The position numbers and the translations under genes are program-made. This document shows, one piece after another, positions 35,143 through 45,229 of a stretch of DNA of 64,000 bases (position 1 is the stretch's first letter; each line of letters opens with the position of its first letter). This DNA is from Procambarus clarkii (taxonomy: Eukaryota > Arthropoda > Malacostraca > Decapoda > Cambaridae): positions 34,611,430 through 34,675,429 of the forward strand of contig NC_091193.1 in the NCBI RefSeq assembly GCF_040958095.1, in the 5' to 3' direction. The notes beneath the pieces were generated by a model, which was not told where the DNA came from, did not search any database, and was given only the letters and a program-made list of their open reading frames with translations.

Positions 35143-35577
35143 AGGAACGCTAGATGGTTACAAATTCCTCCATACATCAGATTAGATAGACTTAATGGGT
35201 CCCGTTGTGAAAGATCGTCAGAGAAGTTGGTCAGTGGTCTGTTATTGACCCTTGATTCAATTTCGGTGACGATGGTGTGAAGCTCTTGTAGATCAATCTT
35301 CTGGTGGTGGAGGGTTTTCCTTAAACACCACTTGACTGTTCCCACCATCCGGTCATAGAAGCCTCCATGCCATGGTCCTCTAGGAGAATGGGGTTATGAA
35401 CTTCCATTGGCACTGCTGTTGATTTAGGGCAGTGCATACCACTGGATGATTCCAGACTTTCCTCAGACATGCTTCACCTGCCATAAATTCGGACCCAATG
35501 ACTGAGATAATAAAGTTTGGACAGGATCGATGGGCCACAAACCTTAGGAAAGCAGGTATGAATGACTCGGCCCTCAT
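35143..35577 (-). pseudogene. BEL/Pao-type integrase fragment
   Basis: Read leftward: FIPAFLRFVAHRSCPNFIIS, then SVIGSEF where the family has SDNGTNF, so the catalytic Asp and following Asn are lost. LRKVWNHPVVCTALNQQQCQ and WKFITPF follow. A frame change near 35380 leads to GPWHGGFYDRMVGTVKWCLR and TEIESRVNNRPLTNF, typical of BEL/Pao integrase C-terminal halves. The third acidic residue appears as Asp in FYDRMVG instead of Glu. The fragment ends at the 32-bp array, which supplies the remaining minus-strand frame. Confidence 0.82.
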
Positions 35578-36031
35578 GTCTGGGGTCCCTACAGAGTATT
35601 AGGGATGTAATTTTGGAGATAAATGTAGCCTCTGCGATTAGATTAATGAGGGGGTGGAGCTAATGAATTAATGTCTGATATGAAATGTAATGAACATTGA
35701 ATGTTAATGAATAATAAGAGAATATGAGTACCCTATGTTCTAATCTTATAGAGCATGATGGTATTCCAGAATGTATTGCTTTGCCGAAGAGAGAATTCCC
35801 ACTACCATGGGGGGATTGTAACGTAGATGTAGTAATTATTCCAGTGCAAAAGAAAAAAAGTATGAATAAGATAGGAAAGCTGAGAGCAACATATGATTGT
35901 ATAATTAGAGAATTGACTACAGAAAGCACACTACATATATATTGTGATGGGTCAGTAGCTATAGTGATCATTAGCAAAAACTGTCACTGCTCTACCTGTT
36001 GTAAAGGTTAAAATAACAAGTTTTTCACAGA
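35578..36031 (+). pseudogene. Possible non-LTR ORF2 scrap with RNase H start
   Basis: The frame at 35724-36011 encodes KREFPLPWGDCNVDVV and, near its end, TLHIYCDGSVA (about 35930-35957), which resembles the first RNase H motif (YTDGS) of Jockey/I-like elements with Thr replaced by Cys. It is cut by the inverted-repeat element at 36032. The remainder of the stretch (35578-35723) shows nothing. Confidence 0.4.
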
Positions 36032-36200
36032 TTAAGGAGCAAATCAAAAATAAAATACTCCCATCTATCACAATGGCAGGTTCGAAAGAGGAGTACACAG
36101 TGTCTTGTTTCTATTACATCAGTGAGTCTTCCTTCCGCTGATTTAGCTCTGTGGTGACTTGTGATAGATGGGAGTATTTTATTTTTTATTTGCTCCTTAA
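36032..36200. mobile_element. Short fold-back element (41-bp inverted repeats)
   Basis: TTAAGGAGCAAAT at 36032 starts a 41-bp arm that recurs as its complement at 36160-36200 with one mismatch, enclosing an 87-bp unique loop. Weaker complementarity continues about 10 bp outward. It is MITE-like but no clean target duplication is seen. Confidence 0.8.
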
Positions 36201-36244
36201 ACTGTTACAAGTTACTAGAGATTGACAGATCAGTAGCTGGCCTG

Positions 36245-37180
36245 TGGAACATTTAGAACAAATCGGTTTTGTTTCGAGGCGCCAGGACAGTTTTAGTAAA
36301 GAAAAAATCCTGCTTGATAAACTTGCTGGAATTTGATAACAAGATGACGGGAATCAAGCAAGACAGAAGGATGAGCAGAATGCATATCAAAAATGTTCTC
36401 AAAAATGGCTGTTAGTTTAACCCAGCCAAATGCAAAGTTATGAGGAAGGGAACAGGCGCACTAAGACCTGTACAGCAATATAGAATAAAGAGAAAACAGA
36501 TTATTTTATCGGAAAAGAAGAAAGTCCTGGGAGTGGACATAACGCCATTTGTGATGCCAGAAGCTCACATTAGCAGAATAACAGCTGCATATACCATTTT
36601 GGCCAACATCCGTGTATCCTTCAGAAATTTGGACAAGGGAGCTTTCCGGTCCCTATGTACAGGAAAGGTGAGACCCACACTTGAATATGAATGTGCATCC
36701 TCAGCATGGAACCCTTACCTATAAAAGGACAAGAGGAAACTAGAAAAGGTCCAAAGATATGCAACGAGACTCGTTCCTGAGCTGAAGGGCTTATGCTCTA
36801 AGGAAAGACAGAGAACTGGGCCGTACCACACTGTAGGAAAGGGGAGAGAAGGGGAATATGATAATATATAAAATTCTAAGGGAAATTGACAAGGCAGACA
36901 AAATAATATTGTTCAAAGCAAAGAACAGCAGAACGAGGGGTCATAGAAGGAAATTAAAGACCCAAATGAGTCACATGGACGTCAGACAGAACTTTTTCAG
37001 TGTCAGAGCTGTCAATAAATGGAACTGGTTAAACGTTGAAGTCGTTGAAGTTAATTATATTAAACAATTTATATGTAAATATGATTAAAGTGGGATAAAA
37101 CAGACATTGCAATAACCTAAGAATGTTTAGAAGGTGGGGCTAAAAGCCTAGCTTGACCATGAAGGCACATCTAGGTGAGT
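36245..37180 (+). pseudogene. Non-LTR ORF2 3' half (CR1/L2-like)
   Basis: In three frames: PAKCKVMRKG near 36430, VLGVDITPF near 36530, LCTGKVRPTLEYECASSAWN (36655-36715), then LEKVQRYATRLVPEL (near 36740-36785), and the C-terminal pattern NSRTRGHRRKLKTQMSHMDV with FFSVRAVNKWNWL (36930-37030). These are the regions after the catalytic RT core in CR1/L2/Rex-type elements. The family differs from the CR1-like copies at 50-64 kb. It ends near TAGGTGAGTACATC at 37180. Confidence 0.72.
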
Positions 37181-37224
37181 ACATCTATGCGAGTCCGCAC
37201 AAACACATACACGCATACATAAGT

Positions 37225-37560
37225 CCTTGCAACAGTGTATAACACTCTGAGGTCGTGGTCCTAAGGCCCCGGGTTTGATTCCCGGGCGAGACATAGGACA
37301 TGGGCAGTTTTTTTTTCACCTGATGTATCTTTTCATCTAGCAGTAAACAGGTACCTGGGAGTTATACAACTGCTGCGGGCTGCTTCCTGGTGATGTGGGA
37401 GGAAGAGAAAAAACACATTTAGTATGAAAGAGGGAAAATAGGGCTGGAGTCGGTAAATTACACAACCAGCGATTAGAAAGGCGGGGTCCAAGAGCTAAGA
37501 GTTCGACCCTACAGACACACAGTAAATACACACACACACACAGGACGCCGAACACCGTAA
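37225..37560 (+). mobile_element. Diverged tRNA-derived SINE
   Basis: CCCCGGGTTTGATTCCCGGG at 37268-37287 is a box B with its stem. It is followed by ACATGGGCAGT, TAGCAGTAAACAGGTACCTG and GCTGCTTCCTGG, the body of the same SINE superfamily as 40888-41130. The box A region is degenerate. A CA-rich tail lies at about 37520-37545. Confidence 0.65.
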
Positions 37561-38767
37561 CCGGTTGCTGTACCTGGCCCCTGTCCTAGATAGACCCCAA
37601 CATAACAGTTACAGAAGGCGTTATGGAGCTTCCAAGCTACTAGGTGGGTGTGGTAGTGGGTTTAATGTCCAGTAGTGAAGTATGTGCTTTTAATACATAC
37701 TCACACTTGCTCATACTTCACATTAATAGAAATAAACTCTATATTAATATTATTGAAGTGACTTTACTTGGGAATTATTTGTATGTGAGGCGGCCTCATG
37801 TCAGGTGAGGTGAGTGACGTCACAGATAGTTGACTCATCAGGCCAAGCTAGTCAAGAGGCGCGGCGGGCAGTGTGGCGCGGGCCGGCGTGGGGAGAGGTG
37901 CTGCTCAGCGCCCGCCTCATTGGTTTTACTAAATTAGTCACCTGGACAGTCCTGTGCATGAGGTTACCTGCGCCAGACTTACAGGCAAGTTACTCTAGAT
38001 GATTAGTTATTTTATCACATTGTATTCTGTTGGTAGAATAGGCGATATTTGCTGTCTAAATAAGCAGAGTTACAAGATGTTAAAGTTTTATTTAAAAAAA
38101 TCAATGTTTTGGTTTACTCATTTGTAAAGATAGAGTAAAATACCTTTGTCTATTGGACAAGTCGTGTGATTAACTGTTCCACAACAGCGGCTTGAGTGTC
38201 AACTTTATAGTGAAATTGACCGTTCGACCCAAAGCTGGTGTAAAAGAGTTTACACAATTATTATTATAGTTAAATTCTGGCAGTTATAAGGTGTTTTTTG
38301 TTAACGATCAGATTTCAATCTTTGAAATACGGACCAAAGACTTAGTCTAGCAAGCGTCACAATTCCCCCCCCCCCCGCCCCGGCCCATCCTATGTGAATG
38401 AAACTGTCCATCCTGAGTCAGTGTCGTCCACGCTGCAGCCAACCCCAGAGACGCCTTAATTAACATTAACGTCCTGTGTAACAAACTACTATATTTTGTT
38501 CACTACAAATATATATTAATGAATATTAAAATTGTCTAATTTAAATATTTGTAAAATTTAAATAATTTCCATCAACTATGGTAGTCGATGGAAATTATAG
38601 CACGTGAGTGCATTCCCACCTGTCTCCCTCGCCTAATAAATAATAATGTATAATAGTTCAAGAATCAAAAACTCTTAAATAAATCTTGTGTTAAAATGTA
38701 TGAACTGTTGTGGGTCAGTGCACGGACGAGCATAGACTGAGGACAAGTTAAATGTGAAGCGTTCTTC
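37561..38767. other. Unique spacer with promoter-like patch
   Basis: This is the longest stretch without recognisable repeats. A GC-rich patch at 37850-37920 is listed separately. A C run lies at 38356-38369. No long open frame with a known domain was found. Confidence 0.5.
37815..37925 (+). promoter_or_regulatory. Promoter-like cluster (CRE, AP-1 and inverted CCAAT motifs)
   Basis: TGACGTCA (37815-37822), a perfect CRE palindrome, is followed by TGACTCA (37831-37837), a GC-rich CpG-containing block (37853-37915), and ATTGG (inverted CCAAT, 37919-37923). This is unusual for the AT-rich surroundings and would suit a host promoter. No downstream exon can be shown from the sequence alone. Confidence 0.35.
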
Positions 38768-39017
38768 ACGTTCATGTTTGGTTGCCGGGTTAACGACCAC
38801 TTGGCCGTTGTTGAGAACGTCCATGTTTGGTTGCCGGGTTAACGACCACTTGGTCGTTGTTGAGAACGTTCATGTTTGGTTGCCGGGTTAACGACCACTT
38901 GGTCGTTGTTGAGAACGTTCATGTTTGGTTGCCGGGTTAACGACCACTTGGCCGTTGTTGAGAACGTCCATGTTTGGTTGCCGGGTTAACGACCACTTGG
39001 CCGTTGTTGAGAACGGG
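38768..39017. repeat. 49-bp tandem array, about five copies
   Basis: The unit is CATGTTTGGTTGCCGGGTTA then ACGACCACTTGGCCGTTGTT and GAGAACGTC. Copies differ only by GGCCG/GGTCG and GTCC/GTTC. An imperfect dyad (AACGACCACTTGGCCGTTGTT region) recurs in every unit. Confidence 0.96.
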
Positions 39018-39209
39018 CTGTTGAAGACTCAAGTCTGAGGTTGGGTTATGCCATTCTGTGGTATAAGCCTGCTTTTTGCATCAAACAAAGTCTGACCTGA
39101 GCGATTGTCTAGTTATTTCTTCATCTTTAAATGAGGATATGTTCAATTTAGTATTTTGAGGTATTTAATATAATGTGTAATTTCAGGTATGTACGAGGGT
39201 GCATCAGTA

Positions 39210-39327
39210 CATCGGCACTGCAGGTATGGTCAACCAGACCCAAGAAATTGGTCTCGTACAACAGCACTGCAGGTATGGTCAACCAGACCCAAGAAATTGG
39301 TCTCGTACAACAGCACTGCAGGTATGG
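39210..39327. repeat. 49-bp tandem duplication, about 2.3 copies
   Basis: CACTGCAGGTATGGTCAACC then AGACCCAAGAAATTGG and TCTCGTACAACAG repeats twice, followed by a partial third copy ending at ATGG. Confidence 0.9.
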
Positions 39328-39329
39328 AG

Positions 39330-40623
39330 GGATTAAAGTTACTTGGGAAAACTTTCGAATCGCAATTGGTCATAATGTAGTGTGTGTATTCCCACAAGTA
39401 CAACAGGTGAAGGGAACTAGTTTAACACGTTATACCTTGCAGCGGTGGCCTTCTAATAGGTATAGCCTAAGAACTCTATGCATTAACCACTTCAGAGTGG
39501 TAAACCATTCTTCTGGCCAGTAATTTGAACATTTAGTTGTGGTGTAACATGTTAATGTTTATCTAACATTTTTGGGTACATTTCAATGCTCTTCCCTCTC
39601 CATCCACCCTTCTGTTAGTCTTTACTATCCCACCAGTCCAATCAATTATAAACACAAACATTACCCAAGAGGGTGATGTTGCAGCTGGGGTTAGAAGGAA
39701 AGTTTGTGTGAGGGGAAAGTGCCGGGGCATAACCTAGCAAGCTGAATATACCGTCGGACAGTTTTGGGAGGCTGAGCACTTGCAGCTATGTGGCCATCAT
39801 CCGCATCTTGCACAAAATATTGGTAGCCCCTGAACGCTGCAGCAATTCTGCAAATTGACAAATATTGTGGTCAGGCGGCAGACACTGAAGTGTTAAGAGG
39901 TGAACGTTCCTGGGTCTCCGAAACGAGGTAACGTGGTGCTTCAGGTTTGTTGTTAGTGCTCACGGTTCCTCATTATTAGGGGGAGAAAAGATTATATAAT
40001 TGGCGTATGATGCCTTGCCGGATTATGTAATTGGCGTTTACCATAGTGCGCCTGGCCGGACCCACCCGGGAGGACGGTTGCCAGGTACTGCTGCTGGTTC
40101 TACTACCTGTGCTGAGCCATCTGGACGTTGTTCGTAGCAGCTGGCTATTAAATACTTTACCATCTGCCAACCACCACGTATACCAGGGGGCCAGACGGCA
40201 GGTTTCTGTTCAGCCTAATGCACGTAATGTGCCAGGAACCTGCCTCCTAAGGCCTTCTCCTCCACACCACCATGAAGAACGGTTGCAAAGTTCTGCCTCC
40301 AGCTCCACTCGCTGCTCAAAGCCATCTGGAGGTGATATTCACTCCAGCCGACTGCAAAACTCAACACCTGGTAATTACGAAGTGCACAAGGGGGACCAGT
40401 GCCAGACCCAAGACTCCTGCCATCACTCCAGCTTCCCCACAAGTACCAGGTGCTGTAACTTCTGCCAGTGGTGGGCCTGCCCCTGATGTAGAATGGCCAC
40501 ACCTCGGTTCTGCCAGTGGTGGGCACGCCCTTGATGTAGAGTGGTCACTCCCCAGGTCTGGGACTGTCACCTACTCTGGGGGGGGGGGGGACCTCCCACA
40601 GCTGGACCCCAGTCAACTGGAAG
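39330..40623. other. Unique spacer, no gene called
   Basis: Several 100-150 codon frames overlap at 40031-40634 but none has a recognisable domain. A 42-bp duplication (TGCCAGTGGTGGGC...GATGTAGA) occurs at 40466-40548, and a G12 run at about 40577-40589. Confidence 0.4.
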
Positions 40624-40885
40624 TTGGGAGATAAGCAACAGGATCAAGCTGAGACGGACAGCAACATCAGCCTCCATATCAACTCGCCACTGGGTCGCTC
40701 CACTGATCAAGCCGATGCTGACCATCGTGAACTGTGGCAGGAACACCAGCACCAGTCACAGCAGGAGACGGAGCAGCTTAAAGAGCAGCTCCGATATGAG
40801 AGAAAATCCATGAGCAACATTGCAGAGCTGCTCACGGGCATGAGGGAACTTTTAAGCATGGACTGCCTCCCTCCTTCCCCCTACC
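40624..40885 (+). CDS. Unidentified coiled-coil fragment, split by a SINE
   Basis: The frame from ATG 40624 encodes a Gln/Glu/Arg-rich helical segment (QQDQAETDSN; HRELWQEHQHQSQQETEQLK; LLTGMRELLSMDC) with heptad-like spacing. It is interrupted by the SINE at 40888. An open frame resumes after it (about 41136-41300) with Ser/Pro-rich and Cys-containing sequence. It could be an exon-like piece or a Gag N-terminus; I do not recognise it. Confidence 0.35.
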
Positions 40886-40887
40886 CC

Positions 40888-41130
40888 GGGAACCGGTCGG
40901 CCGAGCGGACAGCACGCTGGTCTTGTGATCCTGTGGTCCCGGGTTCGATCCCGGGCGCCGGCGAGAAACAATGGGCAGAGTTTTTCACCCTATGCCCCTG
41001 TTATTTAGCAGTAAAATAGGTACCTAAGTGTTAGTCAGCTGTCACGGGCAGCTTCCTGGGGGTGGAGGCCTGGTCGAGGACCGGGTTGCGGGGACACTTA
41101 CAAGCCCCGAAATCATCTCAAGATAACTCA
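40888..41130 (+). mobile_element. tRNA-derived SINE
   Basis: Box A-like CGGCCGAGCGG (about 40898-40908) and box B GGGTTCGATCC (40941-40951) sit at tRNA spacing. The body reads AGCAGTAAAATAGGTACCTA and GGTGGAGGCCTGGTCGAGGA and ends at GCCCCGAAATCATCTCAAGA. CTCCTTCC with flanking C-rich words occurs on both sides and may be a short target duplication. It is the same family as 13996-14258. Confidence 0.93.
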
Positions 41131-41312
41131 AGAAGATACCCCTCCTTCCACCCCTGAACCCTCCAAACATGTGCTCCCTTGCCAATCAGGTGAAACATCC
41201 AGTGATCTGGAATGCTTGTGTAGAGGAGCCCTTCCACGATGGTTAACTGCCAAAGCTGTGCTAAGATATTGGATCGACTTTGTTTGCCTTTTCATCTATA
41301 AAGTCCCAGTCT

Positions 41313-41575
41313 CCGTGGTGTAGTGGTAAGACACTCACCTGGCGTTCCGCGAGCGCTTTGTCATGGGTTCGTATCCTGGCCGGGGAGGATTTACTGGGCG
41401 CAAATCCTTAACTGTAGCCTCTGTTTAACTCAACAGTAAAATGGGTACTTGGTTGTAAAAAAAATTCTTCGCGGCGGGAAGGGGGGGGGGGGTCGTATTC
41501 CAGGGACCTGCCCGAAACGCTACGGTACTAGTGGCTGTACAAGAATGTAACAACTCTTGTACACTCTTTTTTTTT
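41313..41575 (+). mobile_element. tRNA-derived SINE
   Basis: CCGTGGTGTAGTGGTAAGAC (box A) and GGGTTCGTATCC (box B, near 41365) lead into the body with CCTTAACTGTAGCCTCTG. It ends at GGCTGTACAAGAATGTAACA then ACTCTTGTACAC. A G run of 11-12 sits in the middle (about 41481-41492). It is the same family as 12375-12657. The tail here is T-rich instead of poly(A). Confidence 0.93.
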
Positions 41576-41714
41576 AGATATGTACTAGACAATTAGAGGC
41601 AAATGGGACATTGGTAATATGCTAAGAAATGTTCCTGGAGTTGTATCTAGTGATAATATATATTAAGTGGACTAATAATATAAATCTATATAATGCTTTT
41701 GAAATGTACAAATG
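41576..41714. other. Short AT-rich spacer
   Basis: No feature is seen in this stretch. Confidence 0.4.
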
Positions 41715-43780
41715 AGTTATCCATCCTAAGCTGGAACATTGCATCCGTCAAAAGAAGTTCTGTAATTTACATCATAAAGTAACAACTGAACACACCAATA
41801 TTGTAAGTCTCCAGGAGTCTAGAGTTCCTGCAAGAACCTCGCCCTCAAAATGGCTCTCATTTGTTTCTTACTCCCTCAGGTCCAGTAACTCTTTCATTCT
41901 ATAAATCAAACAATCCCTACCCCATCAACTTCGAGAAAAGCAAACTGAGGGGCAAGAATATTATATAGCGAGTACTTATGTGGGCAACTCTATCCTCAAT
42001 GTATTTAATCTGTATGCTCCAGCAGGAGAGTTAAATTATATTGATCTTCCGGCCTGCGCTCAAGCAGAGCCCACAATCATTCTTGGTGACGACAATGCTA
42101 GACACAAGGACATTGGCGGCTCTCGCTTCAGAAACGGGAATGGGAATCAACTGCTGTCGCTACTAAATAGTTACCAAGATGTGCAGATTGTGGGCGACCT
42201 TGAACCTCCACACTTCTGGAGGCATTCTAGACCTCTGTGTTGGTTTCAACGTCACTCAGGTCTGGTCCACATCTATTGTAACATGTCACAATATCAAATG
42301 TTATAAAAGATGTCAGAAAAAACGATGTCAGATCATCCTAGATTGACTACTCTGTATCTGAAATACCATCCTGCATGGTGGTAATTTTTAAACGCAAACG
42401 GCTCAGTGTTTCTCCTGCTCGACGTAAAGACTGTCGCTCATGTGTCAGTGTTACAGCACTTATGATCCCTCCACAGTCGAGATACTTAACGACGATCTAG
42501 TACAGAACATTCAGATGTTCGCTGACCCTTTAAGTCGGCCCTCCGCACCAACCAGTGGTCGGAACGATATGAAAAGTAATAAACACCATGTCTATTACAA
42601 TGACCCTAAACTGCGTACTTAGAAATGCACTTCTAAACAGTTGGACTTGCATATAGGGAAACACGTACGCCAGCAATGCTCAAGCTCTTTCAGAAAGCCC
42701 AAGCCAAGGCGAAGGAGCGCATGGCAGAGCTCGGGCAAGATAACTGGGACACTTGTGAAGTCTAAATTCTCACACTCCCCTCAGCCAGGCATGGAAGAAT
42801 ATTCAAAGGCGATAAGATCGTTCAAGTGTCACACCCTCACCCTCTACACAGAGCAAACGAGGTTGTCGATGCTTGGGCAACCACCTCTAGCTTCAATAAT
42901 CTTCCCCCAGATCATAATCAGATTAAATGTTGGTTACGGAGATCTAGAAAGGCTCGTTGACTTCATGAACCACAAGGAAGATGAATGCAACGTGCCATTT
43001 ACAGAGTTTTTTTTCGCCCTGAGCAAAGGTATGCCACGTCACCTGATGAGGATGGCACCACTTATGGCATTTTGTTTGCTTCCTCTAGTACCAGGAAATC
43101 CCATTCTTGAGATATATAATATGAGCTATGTAACTGAGGAACTTCCTATCTCTTTGACCAACAGTATAATCATTCCAATTACCAAGTTAAATCAAGATAA
43201 TACGTTCTGCCCAATTTCCCTTATTAGCTGCATTTACAAAACATTCGAGTGTGATCCTTAAGTCTCCTCCATAGAATAAGAACAATGTTATCCCCCCCCC
43301 CCCAGATATATAGCTATGTATCTGAAGGAGCTATATATCATGGTGGTGGTGCAATGATGCATGGAAGGAGTGTGCATCATTGCATCACCACCTTTCTTAC
43401 CCTGCACACTGAAATTATATACCACCTTCCTAGATCTCAAGTCTGCCTTTGATATTGCAAACCGACATGTTATCTTAAGTGAGCTTGCGAGAATGAATAT
43501 GGGTGGTCGGCTTCTTTGTTGGATTAGGGGTCCCTTATCCAACAGGAAGTCATGTGTTTTTCCAGGGGCAGAGTTATGTAACAAGAGACTTCTAACTAGG
43601 TACCCCACAGGGAGGTGTCCTCAGTCCTAAATTATTAAATATCTTAAACACGCTGTTAAACTGTTCCGAACAAACACAACGTGCACATGATTAGCTATGC
43701 TGCATTATCTAACACTGTGCACAGTTGCAAACCCAATAAGATTTCAACTTAGATTGAACAGAGCAGAAGTTTTTACACAT
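41715..43780 (+). pseudogene. Jockey-like non-LTR ORF2, heavily decayed
   Basis: APE opening LSWNIASVKRSS (near 41728) and SLQESRVPA (near 41810). An APE motif GDDNARHKDIG (42087-42118), in place of GDFNARHP, lies in the frame 41980-42306. RT pieces follow: FMNHKEDECNVPF with ALSKG (42965-43030), LPISLTNSIIIPITKLNQD (43145-43200) and PISLISCIYKTFE (43211-43250). An unrelated insert with a hairpin interrupts at about 43265-43400. Then TTFLDLKSAFDIANRHVILS and CWIRGPLSNRKSCVF (43418-43565) and a TPQGGVLSP-like stretch (43598-43625). Frameshifts are numerous and the catalytic YxDD is not preserved. It is probably Jockey/CR1-group; I assign no family. Confidence 0.72.
43342..43392. repeat. 20-bp hairpin inside the RT fossil
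   Basis: GGTGGTGGTGCAATGATGCA and, after an 11-nt loop, its complement with one mismatch. It lies in a segment of about 130 bp that is foreign to the surrounding RT frame. Confidence 0.8.
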
Positions 43781-43989
43781 GGGGACAAAACCTCACTGAA
43801 GCGATCATACGAGTCATAAATACTCCGCCTAAGTAAAACAGAAACAAGCAACATTTAGTGTGCCAGCCAGACGGGCACGTGCAGGAATTTCCATGCCAAA
43901 ACAAATCCTATGTTGCTGATAAGATACACACCACTGGGTATGCCAGCACGCAGAACACTCTTAACTCTGTATTAAACTCGTGTCAGGAC
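43781..43989. other. Spacer after RT fossil
   Basis: It may contain further decayed ORF2, but no motif is clear. Confidence 0.35.
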
Positions 43990-44250
43990 CTAGGTTTAGT
44001 CATCTCGGCAGATGAAACATACTAAATCGGCTCCCACCCAGGCAAGGGGGAAGGGAAGGGAATTATCAGGGGAAAAGTGCCAAGCCATAATGACTATATA
44101 GCACTTAAAAGGGGTCAGGATAAGGATTTGGGATGGGACTGGATGGGGGGGGGGGATGATTCCCAACCACTTGGACGGCCGGGAATTGAACATCGACCTG
44201 CATGAAGCGAGACCGTCGCTCTACCGTCCAGCTCAAGTGGTTGGGACCCG
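43990..44250 (-). mobile_element. tRNA-derived SINE (third family)
   Basis: On the minus strand CCACTTGAGCTGGACGGTAG (box A) and GATGTTCAATTCCCGG (box B) at 44245-44175 are followed by a body with CCCCCC, CATCCAGTCCCATCCCAAAT and CCTTATCCTGACCCC. It ends in CTTCCCTTCCCCC. The tail half recurs at 24432-24562. Confidence 0.82.
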
Positions 44251-44473
44251 GGCAAGGAGCTGCTGTTCGTAAGATGTAAAGATGTAACTGTCTGATAGAT
44301 CCCAGCTTGACTATGTAAATAGATTCAAATAACTTGGCCTTGAGGTGCCACTGTATGGACCTGTTGTATTCAGACTTTGTCGTCAGTATAGAGGCTCAGA
44401 GATCTCAAGGCTATTGTAGATTATCACTCAGGCTATTGTCATGTTCACAGAAAATGGTACCATCCGTTTTCTA
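44251..44473. other. Spacer before gypsy LTR
   Basis: Nothing is recognised here. The sequence TATGTAAATAGATTC lies near 44320. Confidence 0.35.
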
Positions 44474-44644
44474 TGTGTGGCGGAGCAGACGCCAGGGAAG
44501 GTAAACAGAGCATACAGGACGCCCGCCAAGCTTGGAAGCAGCTAGTCATGTAATTGTGTATATACGTATTAAAGTCAGTAACCAAGTCATGACTTTACAT
44601 CAACCCTACAACCAAGACTTCCTCAGTAACACACAAACACCACA
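44474..44644 (+). mobile_element. Putative 5' LTR of gypsy element
   Basis: TGTGTGGCGGAGCAGACGCC starts, and AACACACAAACACCACA ends, a TG...CA segment of about 171 bp. A TATA-like GTATATACGTATTAAA lies near 44557. TGGCGACGAGGATGAAC at 44646-44662 follows at once and has the form and position of a primer-binding site. The LTR start is inferred because no 3' LTR is present for comparison. Confidence 0.5.
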
Positions 44645-45229
44645 GTGGCGACGAGGATGAACTGGGAACGCAGGTATTTTGTTCAACTTCAAACAAGGAA
44701 GGAGCATGCTGTCTCGCCCAGAAGAGGAAGGAGAAGTCGTGCTGTGAGCACCATACCCAATGCTATGTGCTAACCAATGCTATGTGCTACCCCAAGCTAT
44801 GTGCTGACTGAAGAAGCTGTGTTCTAAGGAATCTGCCGACGCCGTGTACGAAACGACGCTTTGATGTATACAAAATCTGATGTTTTGGTTACGAAACGAC
44901 GCTCCTTGCTACAAAATTCTTCACACTGAACTGACTGCTGTACCGACTGCTGCACCGACTGCTGCACCGACTGCTGCACCGACTGCTGCACCAACTGCTG
45001 TGCCAACTGCTGTGCTGCTGTGAGTAGGAACAACACATGTACACAAGGGCTAGGTAAGAAGTCAGTTGCTGCTATATTGTGCACTGTTGTGAACTTTTGC
45101 ATTAAAATGCTTGTGTGCTTTGCAAAATTAAAGTAATTACAGTGAATTCTTGACTAACATACACAGTGCAGTAAGTGTTTAATATTCTGAGGAACATTTT
45201 AAGTGATAAGTTACATTTATTCAGTAAAA
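44645..45229 (+). other. Gypsy leader with 12-bp repeats
   Basis: It starts with the PBS-like word and contains ACCGACTGCTGC repeated about seven times at 44935-45020, with decaying copies on its right edge. No ORF of note before gag. The array could affect leader structure; that is inference. Confidence 0.6.

Noticed and set aside
34202-35153. Pro/Ser/His-rich frames of 284 and 313 codons
   Set aside because: These come from a simple 32-bp pyrimidine satellite without stop triplets; two frames are open simultaneously and there is no domain.
40892-40965. tRNA gene
   Set aside because: The tRNA-like segment continues into a SINE body shared with other loci and has mismatches in the stems, so it is a SINE head.
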